Source of the DNA: Flavobacteriaceae bacterium
GTDB taxonomy: Bacteria; Bacteroidota; Bacteroidia; Flavobacteriales; Flavobacteriaceae
Length of the DNA stretch: 64,000 bases
NCBI GenBank assembly: GCA_031277535.1
Contig: JAITMD010000003.1
Coordinates: 1 to 64,000 of the forward strand
Direction: 5' to 3'
In this document: positions 46,812 to 56,088 of the stretch, piece after piece
Layout: each line of letters begins with the position of its first letter
How positions within the stretch are numbered: position 1 is the first letter of the stretch
Position numbers and translations under genes: made by a program
Notes under the pieces: model-generated
The model's input: the letters and a program-made list of their open reading frames with translations, nothing else
What the model was told of the DNA's origin: nothing
Database searches by the model: none

Positions 46812-47691
46812 TATTAAAAGTACACTATATCTCCATATAATTGTTTTTATATGGGGATTTACTGCTATTTTAGGACAGTTAATTAGCTTAGAAGCCTTGC
46901 CTTTAGTGTGGTATCGCATTGCGATAGCTATAGTTTCTTTACTTGCTATCTTTGCTGTACGCCAACAAAGTCTTAAGGTAAATAGAGGGAATCTGATAAA
47001 GTTTTTATTAGCAGGGATAGTGATTGCTTTACACTGGCTATGCTTTTTTTGGGCGATAAAAGTTTCTAATGTATCTGTTACTTTAGCCTGTTTGTCAACT
47101 GGAGCTTTTTTTGCTTCTATATTGGAGCCTATTTTTTACAAGCGTAAATTTGTCCTTTATGAAATGGGCTTAGGAGGTGTTGTAATTGTAGCATTAGGAA
47201 TTATTTTTAGTGTAGAAGGTCAATATATTAGCGGAATCATATTAGGATTAACAGCAGCAGTATTGTCAGCCATGTTTTCTATTATAAATGGGAAGTTAGT
47301 ACAGCATAGTGCGGCTCCTGTTATTACTTTTTATGAAATGGTAGGAGGCTTTTTATTTTTATCCCTTTTCTTATTGATTAGTGGTGGGTTTACGCCTTCT
47401 TTCTTTGTTGTAAGTAATTCAGATTGGGGATGGTTATTACTGTTAGGAACAGTTTGTACTGCCTTAGCTTTTATAGGGTCAGTGTATGTAATGAAGCATT
47501 TGACACCTTATACTGTTATGCTAACTATTAATTTAGAGCCTGTTTATGGTATTATTTTAGCCGTTTTGATATTTAAAGATGCAGAGAAAATGACTATTGG
47601 TTTTTATATCGGAGCGTTGTTAATTTTAAGTACCGTAGTAGCAAACGCAATAATCAAAAGACGAAAAACCATAAAACTTAAGCAGAGATAA
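46798..47691 (+). CDS. EamA-family (DMT) transporter
   Basis: A 297-aa protein with ten predicted transmembrane helices in two EamA repeats of about 140 residues. The end of each repeat is recognisable (for example LTPYTVMLTINLEPVYGIIL in the second). The substrate is unknown. The start overlaps the LptF/G-like gene by 14 bases, so the two are co-expressed with tgt. Confidence 0.88.
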   Translation: MLADNIKSTLYLHIIVFIWGFTAILGQLISLEALPLVWYRIAIAIVSLLAIFAVRQQSLKVNRGNLIKFLLAGIVIALHWLCFFWAIKVSNVSVTLACLSTGAFFASILEPIFYKRKFVLYEMGLGGVVIVALGIIFSVEGQYISGIILGLTAAVLSAMFSIINGKLVQHSAAPVITFYEMVGGFLFLSLFLLISGGFTPSFFVVSNSDWGWLLLLGTVCTALAFIGSVYVMKHLTPYTVMLTINLEPVYGIILAVLIFKDAEKMTIGFYIGALLILSTVVANAIIKRRKTIKLKQR

Positions 47692-47713
47692 GCGTACAAT
47701 CGCGATAAATTTT

Positions 47714-47721
47714 TATCTTTG
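47714..47721 (+). promoter_or_regulatory. -7 element (TATCTTTG) of accA
   Basis: Exact TAnnTTTG match 34 bases upstream of the accA start at 47756; it argues against the ATG-like start at 47732. Confidence 0.6.
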
Positions 47722-47755
47722 CCTTTTATAATTGAAACTAAAACCAATTCGTAAA

Positions 47756-48709
47756 ATGGAATATTTAGATTTTGAACTTCCAATAAAAGAGCTTGAAGAG
47801 CAATTACAAAAATGTACATTGATAGGAGAAGAGTCAGATGTAGATGTATCTTCAACTTGTAAACAAATCCACAAGAAATTAGAAGAGACTAAGAAAAATA
47901 TATATAAGAATTTAACTGCTTGGCAAAGAGTTCAATTGTCAAGACACCCTAACCGTCCATACACAATGGATTACGTTAGAGCCTTATGTGGAGATACTTT
48001 CTTAGAGCTTTTTGGAGATAGAAATGTGAAAGATGATAAAGCTATGATTGGTGGTCTTGGAAAGATAGGAGATCAGAGTTTTATGTTTGTAGGACAACAA
48101 AAAGGTTTTAATACTAAAACAAGACAGTATAGAAACTTTGGAATGGCAAATCCAGAAGGATATAGAAAAGCTTTGCGTTTAATGCAAATGGCAGAGAAAT
48201 TCAATATTCCAATTATTACTTTGATTGATACTCCTGGTGCTTATCCTGGTTTAGAAGCAGAAGAGCGCGGACAAGGTGAAGCTATTGCGCGTAACATTTA
48301 TGAAATGTTCCGTATTAAGGTGCCTATCATCTGTATTATCATTGGAGAAGGAGCTTCAGGTGGAGCTTTAGGTATTGGAGTAGGAGATAGAGTAACAATG
48401 TTGGAAAATACATGGTATTCAGTTATTTCTCCAGAATCATGTTCTTCAATTTTATGGAGAAGTTGGGAGTTTAAAGAAAGAGCAGCAGATGCTTTGAAAT
48501 TAACTTCTTATGATATGAAGAAAAATAAGTTAGTTGACGATATTATTCCAGAACCACTTGGTGGTGCACATTCAGATCGTGAAACTACATTTAATTCAGT
48601 TCGTACGTATATTTTAAAAACATTCGCAGAATTGAATAAGATGCCAGTTCAAGAAATGCTTAATGAGAGAATGGAGAAATACTTTGATATGGGAGAGTAC
48701 AAAGAGTAA
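47756..48709 (+). CDS. accA: Acetyl-CoA carboxylase, carboxyltransferase subunit alpha
   Basis: A 317-aa subunit of the enzyme that makes malonyl-CoA for fatty acid synthesis. The start [14 protein letters not shown] is the conserved N-terminus of AccA and is preferred over the upstream in-frame start at 47732. Core blocks are present: [49 protein letters not shown] and [10 protein letters not shown]. Length normal. birA, whose product biotinylates AccB of the same enzyme, lies 7 kb downstream. Confidence 0.95.
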   Translation: MEYLDFELPIKELEEQLQKCTLIGEESDVDVSSTCKQIHKKLEETKKNIYKNLTAWQRVQLSRHPNRPYTMDYVRALCGDTFLELFGDRNVKDDKAMIGGLGKIGDQSFMFVGQQKGFNTKTRQYRNFGMANPEGYRKALRLMQMAEKFNIPIITLIDTPGAYPGLEAEERGQGEAIARNIYEMFRIKVPIICIIIGEGASGGALGIGVGDRVTMLENTWYSVISPESCSSILWRSWEFKERAADALKLTSYDMKKNKLVDDIIPEPLGGAHSDRETTFNSVRTYILKTFAELNKMPVQEMLNERMEKYFDMGEYKE

Positions 48710-48732
48710 GCTACTAACATACAATATTTATG

Positions 48733-48760
48733 AAAATCCGAGTTTTACTCGGATTTTTTT
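48733..48760 (+). terminator. Terminator after accA
   Basis: Stem AAATCCGAG/CTCGGATTT with a 5-nt loop and a T-run. Confidence 0.85.
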
Positions 48761-48842
48761 GTTACCTTCTAACTCCAATTTTTGATTGTAAAGTTGTGGT
48801 GTTTAGGGGGACTGAGTTATAAAAAATACGTATTTTCGCGCT

Positions 48843-50399
48843 ATGGAACAAGCAAAAGATTTTAAACCAATGAAATCCTTTTCTAAAGATATTGTTGCTT
48901 TAGAAAAAGGTAAGTTACCTCCTCAAGCTGTTGATTTTGAAGAAGCAGTTTTAGGAGCAATGATGATTGATAAAAAGGGGATAGATGAGGTAATCGATAT
49001 TTTGCAGCCAGATGCTTTCTATAAAGAAGGTAATAAAGCTATTTTTGAAGCAATAGATCAATTGTTTGTTAGTAATCAACCGATTGATTTACTTACTGTA
49101 TCAGGACAATTGCGTAAGAATGGTACTTTAGATATTGCTGGAGGAGATGCTTTTTTAGTTGGGTTAACACAAAAGATTAGTTCTTCTGCACATATTGAAT
49201 TTCACTCTCGTGTAATTCTACAAAAGTTTATTCAACGTAGTTTAATTCGTATTTCAAATGAAATTATAGAGGATGCGTATGATGAAACAACAGATGTATT
49301 TGATTTGTTGGATAAGGCAGAAGCTCGTTTGTATGAAGTAACTCAAGGAAATATAAAGAAGAGTTCTGAAACAGCTCAATCATTGGTGGCACAAGCTAAA
49401 AAACGTATTGAAGAAATCAGTACTAAAGAAGGGTTGAGTGGAATACCTACAGGATTCCATAAATTGGATGAATTAACTTCTGGATGGCAACCAAGTGATT
49501 TGATTATTATTGCTGCACGTCCTGGTATGGGAAAAACAGCCTTTGTATTGTCTATGGCTCGTAATATTGCTATTGACGCAGGTGGTGGAGTAGCTGTCTT
49601 TTCTTTAGAGATGTCTTCTGTACAGCTAATTACTCGTTTGATTTCATCAGAGACGGGATTAACTTCAGAAAAGCTGCGTACAGGGAAGTTGGAAAAACAC
49701 GAGTGGGAACAACTAAACGTTAAAGTTAAAGATCTGGAACGTGCTCCTTTGTATATCGATGACACCCCTTCACTATCTATCTTTGATTTAAGAGCCAAAG
49801 CAAGACGTTTAGCGTCTCAACATGGGATTAAATTAATTATCATTGATTATTTGCAGTTAATGACTGCAGGTGGTTCTCAGAAAGGTGTAGGTAACCGTGA
49901 ACAAGAGATTTCTACTATTTCTCGTAACTTAAAAGCTTTGGCTAAAGAGTTAGGTGTTCCAGTAATTGCACTTTCACAGTTATCACGTGCAGTAGAAACG
50001 CGTGGTACGTCAAAAAGGCCATTATTATCCGATTTAAGGGAGTCTGGAGCGATTGAGCAAGATGCGGATATCGTGTCGTTTATTTATCGTCCAGAGTATT
50101 ATAAAATTGATGAATGGGATGATGAAGAGAGAAGTCCAACAGCAGGACAAGCAGAGTTTATTGTTGCTAAGCACAGAAACGGGGGATTGGATAATATCCG
50201 TTTAAAATTCTTAGGTAAATTCGGTAAGTTTGATAACTTGGATGAAGATGTTGTTTCTTTTGGAGGAGATAATGTATTCTCCTCAGCAATTAATGAATCT
50301 AATCCTTCAGGTAATGAATTTGTTCGCAATTTACCATCAGCACAAGAAGCATTTGGAGGGTATAGTCAATCTGGAAATGATGATGATGTGCCATTTTAA
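48843..50399 (+). CDS. dnaB: Replicative DNA helicase DnaB
   Basis: A 518-aa hexameric helicase of the replication fork. N-terminal domain about 20-125 (PPQAVDFEEAVLGAMMIDK), linker, then a RecA-like ATPase domain with Walker A ARPGMGKTAF (about 226-235), the Walker B block IIDYLQLM and the motif LSQLSRAVE. A long, Asn/Ser/Gly-rich tail follows, and the last residues are NDDDVPF. This is nearly identical to the acidic tip of single-strand-binding proteins (DDDIPF), so DnaB may mimic SSB in binding partners. No intein. Confidence 0.95.
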   Translation: MEQAKDFKPMKSFSKDIVALEKGKLPPQAVDFEEAVLGAMMIDKKGIDEVIDILQPDAFYKEGNKAIFEAIDQLFVSNQPIDLLTVSGQLRKNGTLDIAGGDAFLVGLTQKISSSAHIEFHSRVILQKFIQRSLIRISNEIIEDAYDETTDVFDLLDKAEARLYEVTQGNIKKSSETAQSLVAQAKKRIEEISTKEGLSGIPTGFHKLDELTSGWQPSDLIIIAARPGMGKTAFVLSMARNIAIDAGGGVAVFSLEMSSVQLITRLISSETGLTSEKLRTGKLEKHEWEQLNVKVKDLERAPLYIDDTPSLSIFDLRAKARRLASQHGIKLIIIDYLQLMTAGGSQKGVGNREQEISTISRNLKALAKELGVPVIALSQLSRAVETRGTSKRPLLSDLRESGAIEQDADIVSFIYRPEYYKIDEWDDEERSPTAGQAEFIVAKHRNGGLDNIRLKFLGKFGKFDNLDEDVVSFGGDNVFSSAINESNPSGNEFVRNLPSAQEAFGGYSQSGNDDDVPF

Positions 50400-50406
50400 T
50401 AGAACC

Positions 50407-50445
50407 AAAAAAAAGCGAGATAGTTATTTATCTCGCTTTTTTTTA
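50407..50445. terminator. Bidirectional terminator between dnaB and sod
   Basis: A 12-bp stem (AAAAGCGAGATA and complement) with a 6-nt loop, eight A upstream and eight T downstream. Confidence 0.9.
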
Positions 50446-51216
50446 TTTTGGCAAAACAATAAAGTTCTTATTAGCATATTCCCAATTCAGATGTTCAATA
50501 CAACTGTTTAAGTAAGCCTCTTTATCTGTTTGAAATTTTTGTATATAAGCATGTTCCCATAGATCAATAGCAAATAGTACTTCTCCTTTTAATATTGGAT
50601 TTAGTGCAGGAACTTCATTATTGTTAGTAGTTCCAACCGATAATGTTCCATTGTTATTTACTAACCATAACCAACCTGAGCCTATGTGATATTTACCTGC
50701 TGTTAAAAGCTGTTTTTTTAATTCAGAAACACTTCCAAATGAATTTATAATAGCAGCGTTTAATACATCATTAGGTTTAGAATCAGTTGTTTTAGATAAT
50801 GTATTCCAATACACATTATGATTATAATATCCTCCTGCTTTATCTTGAAGTGCTACAGTTTTGCCTTCTAATTTCTTTACGACTAAAGTAATAGAATCTT
50901 TTTCTAATCCTGAATTATGGATTTGAGAGTTTAAACCGTTTGCATAACTTAGATGAATTTGTGCATAGTGCAATTGCATTTGTTCTGGCGTTGCAATATC
51001 ACCTATTTCATCGTATTTATATGGCAATCCAAGCATCTCAAAAGGTCCTTGTTTGGATTTAACCGCTGCCGGATCAGTATATTTCGACTTTTTTGTTTCA
51101 AACGTACTGCGTTCAGGAATTTGAACTTCAATTAATTCTTGATTTTTTCTACACGACTGTAGAGAAATAGCAAGAATTAAAACAGCAATACTATAACTAA
51201 AAAGTTTATTTGTCAT
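50443..51216 (-). CDS. Lipoprotein Fe/Mn superoxide dismutase
   Basis: A 257-aa enzyme that removes superoxide. Unlike the ordinary cytosolic form it has a lipoprotein signal (AVLILAISLQSC), so it acts outside the cytoplasm. Metal ligands are visible: His in LHYAQIH (about residue 84), His in YYNHNVYWN (about 135), and Asp and His in AIDLWEHAY (about 224-228). The tail ends EYANKNF. It overlaps the ACBP gene by 11 bp. The metal, iron or manganese, cannot be told with confidence. Confidence 0.88.
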   Translation of the reverse strand: MTNKLFSYSIAVLILAISLQSCRKNQELIEVQIPERSTFETKKSKYTDPAAVKSKQGPFEMLGLPYKYDEIGDIATPEQMQLHYAQIHLSYANGLNSQIHNSGLEKDSITLVVKKLEGKTVALQDKAGGYYNHNVYWNTLSKTTDSKPNDVLNAAIINSFGSVSELKKQLLTAGKYHIGSGWLWLVNNNGTLSVGTTNNNEVPALNPILKGEVLFAIDLWEHAYIQKFQTDKEAYLNSCIEHLNWEYANKNFIVLPK

Positions 51217-51478
51217 GCTTTAAAATCTTATTAGCTAATTTAATATACTCTTCTTTAGCTTCTTCTTGTGTAAGATGGCTTACCTGAGTCCAAGCATTAA
51301 ATTTAAAGGCTTTCTTTAAATCATTAGACATAGTTTCAAAATCTTTATGACTTAATCCTTTGGTTGCTTGTTTATAGTAAGCATATATCCGCAACATAAC
51401 ATCAGGAGCTAAGTTTTTAGCTTCTTCTGAAATACGCATATATGCTTCATTAAATTTTTTGTCTAAATCGTTGTTCAT
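51206..51478 (-). CDS. Acyl-CoA-binding protein (ACBP)
   Basis: A 90-aa four-helix protein. The conserved core is clear: LRIYAYYKQATKG (about residues 29-41) and FKFNAWTQVSHLTQEEAKEE (about 53-72). ACBPs hold long-chain acyl-CoA esters and are mostly eukaryotic, with scattered bacterial members. Here it is inside a phospholipid operon (two bases after psd), which suits a role in delivering or buffering acyl-CoA. Confidence 0.9.
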   Translation of the reverse strand: MNNDLDKKFNEAYMRISEEAKNLAPDVMLRIYAYYKQATKGLSHKDFETMSNDLKKAFKFNAWTQVSHLTQEEAKEEYIKLANKILKHDK

Positions 51479-51480
51479 GT

Positions 51481-52128
51481 TTACTTTGTTGCGATAACTG
51501 TTTTGTTACCTGTTGCTTTCTGATTTAAAACAACATCAATTTTTGTACCTAAAGGTAAATATAAGTCAACACGTGATCCAAATTTTATAAAACCAGCATC
51601 TGTACCTTGAATTGCTTGCATACCAGGTTTAGCATAATTTACAATACGCTTAGCCAATGCACCAGCAATTTGTCTGTACATTACTTCTCCAAATACACTG
51701 TTTTCTACTACTACTGTAGTTCTCTCATTTTCTTCACTCGCTTTTGGATGCCAAGCTACAAGATATTTACCCGCGTGGTATTGACTATATTTAATAAGTC
51801 CACTAAGTCCGTATCTTGTTACATGCACGTTTAAAGGAGACATGAAAATAGAAACCATTAGTCTTTTATCTTTAAAGTATTCAGGTTCGAATACTTCTTC
51901 AATAACTACTACTTTTCCGTCCACAGGAGCAACAATAGTATTGTCTTTAGGCTCTATTGTTCTGTTTGGATTTCTGAAAAATTGTAGTATTAAAACCAAA
52001 AAGGCAACTACTACTAAAATACACGCAATTCTCAACCAATTAAGAGTGATTAGGTCTGCAAGTAAAACCAATGCTACTGTTACAATTAACGAGTAGAAAA
52101 TAATCTTTGTTCCTTCTTTGTGAAACAT
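51481..52128 (-). CDS. psd: Phosphatidylserine decarboxylase, short form
   Basis: A 215-aa membrane-associated enzyme that makes phosphatidylethanolamine. Two N-terminal helices (about 10-50), then the family blocks NPNRTIEPKDNTIVAPVDGK and SIFMSPLNVHVTRY. The self-cleavage site is FGSRVDLYLP (about 182): Gly-Ser cleaves to give the pyruvoyl group. The short length is that of the Bacteroidota 'PSD family protein'. Four bases after cdsA. Confidence 0.92.
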   Translation of the reverse strand: MFHKEGTKIIFYSLIVTVALVLLADLITLNWLRIACILVVVAFLVLILQFFRNPNRTIEPKDNTIVAPVDGKVVVIEEVFEPEYFKDKRLMVSIFMSPLNVHVTRYGLSGLIKYSQYHAGKYLVAWHPKASEENERTTVVVENSVFGEVMYRQIAGALAKRIVNYAKPGMQAIQGTDAGFIKFGSRVDLYLPLGTKIDVVLNQKATGNKTVIATK

Positions 52129-52132
52129 AATT

Positions 52133-52921
52133 TTATAAAATTTGAAAAATAAAATACAAAAATGGTGCTATAAATATTAAGCTATCTAATCGGTCAAGTA
52201 TTCCTCCATGACCAGGCATTATATTGCCACTATCTTTAACGTTTGCTTCTCTTTTGAAACGAGATTCTACTAAATCTCCAATAGTTCCAAATACGCCTAC
52301 AAAAATAGCGCTTGAAATTAAACTAACGATATTTAAGTCGTTAAAAAATTGACCTAATATAATCGCTGCAATTATCGCAAAAACAATTCCTCCAACAAAT
52401 CCTTCAATTGTTTTTTTAGGTGAAATTCGTTCAAATAGTTTATTTTTTCCAAATTTCTTTCCTACAATATAAGCAAATGTATCGTTAGTCCATATCATTA
52501 CTAAAGTACATATAAATATTGAAGAGGTGTACTCTCCATTTTGATACGGTAAATACTGTAAGGCAAGAAAAGGGAAAATAATATATCCTAAAACTAAAAT
52601 TACCTTATTGGCAAAAGTGCGTTCTCTTTTCTTTGTAGAGAAAAGTTCTGCCAAAAGAATTAATAGCATTATACATGCAAGGGCTACTATTATCTGTATG
52701 GGTAAAATGTCTCTTGCAAAAAACAGAGATAAGTTTGCCATTAAAGCAATGATAATAGAAAGCGAAATAGGGAATTTGATAAGTTTAGCAAATTCGTATG
52801 CGGCAATTAAAGTAAATAAGCCGAATAGTATTTCAAATGATATAGCTCCATATAAAGTAGCACTAATAAGTAGTACAATATATACTATACCTGAAAGGGT
52901 TCTTTTGACTGTTTCAGACAT
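52133..52921 (-). CDS. cdsA: Phosphatidate cytidylyltransferase
   Basis: A 262-aa integral membrane enzyme that makes CDP-diacylglycerol from phosphatidic acid and CTP. About seven helices, with the C-terminal signature KDSGNIMPGHGGILDRLDSL (about residues 229-248) and the earlier SPKKTIEGFVGG. One base after the LUD gene and four before psd, so the first committed step and the last step of phosphatidylethanolamine synthesis share an operon. Confidence 0.95.
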   Translation of the reverse strand: MSETVKRTLSGIVYIVLLISATLYGAISFEILFGLFTLIAAYEFAKLIKFPISLSIIIALMANLSLFFARDILPIQIIVALACIMLLILLAELFSTKKRERTFANKVILVLGYIIFPFLALQYLPYQNGEYTSSIFICTLVMIWTNDTFAYIVGKKFGKNKLFERISPKKTIEGFVGGIVFAIIAAIILGQFFNDLNIVSLISSAIFVGVFGTIGDLVESRFKREANVKDSGNIMPGHGGILDRLDSLIFIAPFLYFIFQIL

Positions 52922-52922
52922 T

Positions 52923-53528
52923 TTATAAATCTTCTAATAAAAGCAAGTATAAATTTTTTGGACTTCTTCCATAATTTAGGAAATCTTGATTGGCGGCTTG
53001 TTTAAAACAATTAATGGCAGTTATATTTGATGGAAGCGGACTACCATACTTTCTTTTTATTTCGCGCAAACCATCACTTTTACTACGGGTGATTTGACTG
53101 GTTTTTGCAAAAATAATAATATTTGTTGGTAGATTATTTGCTTTTAGATCTTTAATTTGTCTATCACAAAAAAGAATAGAACCATCGTCAGCAATAAGGC
53201 TTTCACAACTTGCAATAAAAAAAGCAGGTGACGTAACAGTATCAAATGTGATATTGTTGTCTTTTAATAGTGTGTGAAATTGATTTTCATAGGTTAGGGC
53301 ATCTGTTTCAAACCAATCATTTTCAATTAAGATATTCACAAAGGTTTCTTTAATATCCTCAAAGGTATCACAATACAAGAACTTACCACCGTTGTCTTTA
53401 AAATTAACAGTGAATAGCTCATCAACTGGTAAAACTTGCTCAGGAAGATATTGCCCTCTCTCTTCTCCCTCGTGTTTTTGTACAGTTGGCGACATTATGC
53501 CTTTGATTAACCTTTTTAAAAAGTTCAT
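52923..53528 (-). CDS. LUD-domain protein (LutC-like)
   Basis: A 201-aa protein. The frame opens at 53567, but the ATG at 53528 (MNFLKRLIKGIMSP) looks natural. The C-terminal half (IIFAKTSQITRSKSDGLREI, then FGYS-like NYGRSPKNLYLLL) matches the LUD domain of lactate-utilisation protein C. No LutA/LutB genes are nearby. A stand-alone LUD protein between ftsH and cdsA seems to be a common flavobacterial arrangement, of unknown function. Confidence 0.75.
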   Translation of the reverse strand: MNFLKRLIKGIMSPTVQKHEGEERGQYLPEQVLPVDELFTVNFKDNGGKFLYCDTFEDIKETFVNILIENDWFETDALTYENQFHTLLKDNNITFDTVTSPAFFIASCESLIADDGSILFCDRQIKDLKANNLPTNIIIFAKTSQITRSKSDGLREIKRKYGSPLPSNITAINCFKQAANQDFLNYGRSPKNLYLLLLEDL

Positions 53529-53637
53529 ACTACTTAATCGGTAAATGATTTTTTGTTTAATTATCAAAGATAAAAAAAATCTTAACTTAAAGTTGTATTT
53601 TAAGCTAAGATTTTAGTGTTTGTATAATTTATTAAGC

Positions 53638-55596
53638 TTATGACTCCAGCTCTGTTGAGCTTGTGTTATTTACTTCGTCATCTTCTTCAGTTGTGATTTC
53701 TTTATCAAAAGGTCTCTTTCCGAATATTCTTTCTAAGTCTTCCTTAAAGATCACTTCTTTTTCACAAAGAACATCTGCTAATTGTGTCAATTTGTCTTTG
53801 TGAGTTGTAAGGATTTCAATAGCTCGTTGGTATTGTCCTTCAATTAATTTAGAAATTTCTTCATCAATTACTTTTGCAGTATCTTCTGAATATGGCTTTC
53901 CAAAGTTATATTCGCTTTGTCCAGATGAATCGTAATAAGTAACATTACCTATCTTATCGTTCAATCCATATACAGTTACCATTGCTTTCGCTTGTTTTGA
54001 TACTTTTTCTAAGTCGCTTAAAGCTCCTGTAGATATTTTGTCAAAAGTAATTTTTTCAGCAGCTCTACCTCCCATAGTAGCACACATTTCGTCAAGCATT
54101 TGTTCTGTACGTACAATCTGACGTTCTGCAGGTAAATACCAAGCCGCTCCTAAACTTTGACCACGAGGTACAATAGTTACTTTTACAAGTGGTGCAGCAT
54201 GTTCACACATCCAACTAACAGTAGCATGTCCTGCTTCGTGTATTGCAATTGCGTATTTTTCTTCAGGAGATATAATTTTGTTCTTTTTCTCTAATCCACC
54301 AATTATACGGTCAACAGCATCCAAGAAATCTTGCATATCAACTTCTGTTTTGTCTTTTCTTGCAGCCGTTAAAGCAGCTTCATTACAAACGTTAGCAATG
54401 TCCGCTCCAGAGAATCCTGGTGTTTGTTTTGCTAAGAAATCAATATCTAAATTATCTACTTTCTTAATGTTTCTCAAGTGAACATTAAATATAGCTTGTC
54501 TTTCTTTAACGTCTGGTAAGTCAACATAGATTTGTCTATCAAAACGACCTGCACGTAAAAGAGCTTTATCCAATATTTCAGCACGGTTTGTTGCAGCTAA
54601 TACAATTACATTGGTATTAGATCCAAAACCATCCATTTCTGTCAATAATTGGTTTAATGTGTTCTCTCTTTCATCATTAGATCCAGAGAAGTTGCTTTTA
54701 CCACGTGCACGTCCAACAGCATCAATCTCATCGATAAAGATAATTGCTGGCGACTTTTCTTTTGCTTGTTTAAAAAGGTCACGCACACGAGATGCACCAA
54801 CTCCTACAAACATTTCAACAAAGTCAGAACCAGATAAAGAGAAGAAAGGTACTTTTGCTTCACCAGCTACAGCTTTTGCCAATAATGTTTTTCCTGTTCC
54901 AGGAGGTCCTACAAGTAAAGCTCCTTTAGGAATTTTACCACCTATAGACGTATATTTAGTTGGGTTTTTTAAGAATTCAACGATTTCTACAATCTCTTCT
55001 TTTGCACCTTCTAATCCTGCTACATCTTCAAATGTTACTCTAACGTCATTTTTTTCATCAAACATTTTAGCTTTAGATTTCCCAATAGAGAATATTTGTC
55101 CTCCACCAGCACCACCTGTCATACGGCGCATCATGAATAACCAGAATCCAATAATGATTATAATTGGCAAGAATGTAACAATAAGGTCTCCCCAATTGCT
55201 TTCAGGTTCTGATTTGTAGTCGTTAATTAGTTTTTCTTTAGCAGCAGCATCCAATTTTTGTTGGAACAAGTCTAATGTACCTATTTCAACTAAATACTGT
55301 GGACCTTCATTTTTTTGTCCAAAGATAGATTTGCTTTTTAATTTTTCTTGCTCTTCTGCTGACAGAGAAGACTCTTTGATATATACTTTAGCAACTGTTC
55401 GTCCAAATTCTACTTTGTCAATTTTCCCTTGCTCTAAGTATTCATTAAATTTATATAAGCTTAGCTGTTTAGAATTACCTAAACTACTTCCATTTGATAA
55501 AAAATTGATCACCACAATAATCATAATAGCACTTGCCCAAAAGATCCAAGGACTAAATTTTGATTTATTTGGTGTAGGTTTCATATTTCCTGCCAT
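53638..55596 (-). CDS. ftsH: ATP-dependent zinc metalloprotease FtsH
   Basis: A 652-aa membrane AAA+ protease for damaged and short-lived membrane proteins. Two transmembrane helices (about residues 15-32 and 132-155) flank a periplasmic domain. The AAA module has Walker A GPPGTGKTLLAKA (about 229) and Walker B IIFIDEIDAVGRARG. The zinc site is HEAGH (about 450). In E. coli FtsH controls lipopolysaccharide synthesis; here it heads a phospholipid operon, which links proteolysis and membrane synthesis by location. Confidence 0.96.
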   Translation of the reverse strand: MAGNMKPTPNKSKFSPWIFWASAIMIIVVINFLSNGSSLGNSKQLSLYKFNEYLEQGKIDKVEFGRTVAKVYIKESSLSAEEQEKLKSKSIFGQKNEGPQYLVEIGTLDLFQQKLDAAAKEKLINDYKSEPESNWGDLIVTFLPIIIIIGFWLFMMRRMTGGAGGGQIFSIGKSKAKMFDEKNDVRVTFEDVAGLEGAKEEIVEIVEFLKNPTKYTSIGGKIPKGALLVGPPGTGKTLLAKAVAGEAKVPFFSLSGSDFVEMFVGVGASRVRDLFKQAKEKSPAIIFIDEIDAVGRARGKSNFSGSNDERENTLNQLLTEMDGFGSNTNVIVLAATNRAEILDKALLRAGRFDRQIYVDLPDVKERQAIFNVHLRNIKKVDNLDIDFLAKQTPGFSGADIANVCNEAALTAARKDKTEVDMQDFLDAVDRIIGGLEKKNKIISPEEKYAIAIHEAGHATVSWMCEHAAPLVKVTIVPRGQSLGAAWYLPAERQIVRTEQMLDEMCATMGGRAAEKITFDKISTGALSDLEKVSKQAKAMVTVYGLNDKIGNVTYYDSSGQSEYNFGKPYSEDTAKVIDEEISKLIEGQYQRAIEILTTHKDKLTQLADVLCEKEVIFKEDLERIFGKRPFDKEITTEEDDEVNNTSSTELES

Positions 55597-55616
55597 GAAG
55601 AATTTTTTTTATAGTT

Positions 55617-55988
55617 TTAGTACTCGCTATTGATCGTAGTGATCTTAGCATCTCCCCACAAACTTTCTATGCCATAGAATTCGCGGATATGTTTTTGAAA
55701 AACGTGAACAACTACATTTACATAGTCCATTAAGATCCATTCTGAGTTGTCTTCACCTTCTACGTGCCAAGGTTTATCACGAAGTTCTTTTGAAACTAAT
55801 TTTTGAATTGATCCCGAAATAGCATTTACTTGTGTATTTGAATTTCCATCACAGATGATAAAGTAATCACAAGGTGTATTGTCTAATTCTCTTAAATCCA
55901 ATACAGTAATGTTCTCTCCTTTTACATTTTCAATTCCTTTGATAACGTTTGCGATTAATTCGTCGTTATTGATATTTTTCTCTACCAT
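55617..55988 (-). CDS. rsfS: Ribosome silencing factor RsfS
   Basis: A 123-aa Iojap-family protein that binds ribosomal protein L14 (uL14) and blocks subunit joining when nutrients are short. Conserved core LRELDNTPCDYFIICDGNSN followed by TQV, then WHVEGEDNSEWILMDY and VVVHVF. It lies 20 bp before ftsH and starts the operon. A TATATTTG -7 box lies upstream on the minus strand (plus 56046-56053). Confidence 0.93.
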   Translation of the reverse strand: MVEKNINNDELIANVIKGIENVKGENITVLDLRELDNTPCDYFIICDGNSNTQVNAISGSIQKLVSKELRDKPWHVEGEDNSEWILMDYVNVVVHVFQKHIREFYGIESLWGDAKITTINSEY

Positions 55989-56045
55989 TTATTTTTGTCT
56001 ATTTATTTTCTATGAGTTATTTATAATTGTCACTAATTTTGGAGT

Positions 56046-56053
56046 CAAATATA
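56046..56053 (-). promoter_or_regulatory. -7 element (TATATTTG) of the rsfS-ftsH operon
   Basis: Reads TATATTTG on the minus strand, 58 bases upstream of rsfS, in the 100-bp region shared with divergent birA. Confidence 0.5.
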
Positions 56054-56088
56054 ATGAATCGCTTCTGATTAGTAGTTAAATATTTCTT

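Noticed and set aside
49376..49798. 140-codon minus-strand frame in dnaB
   Set aside because: Antisense to the helicase ATPase domain, with no start signals or domain of its own.
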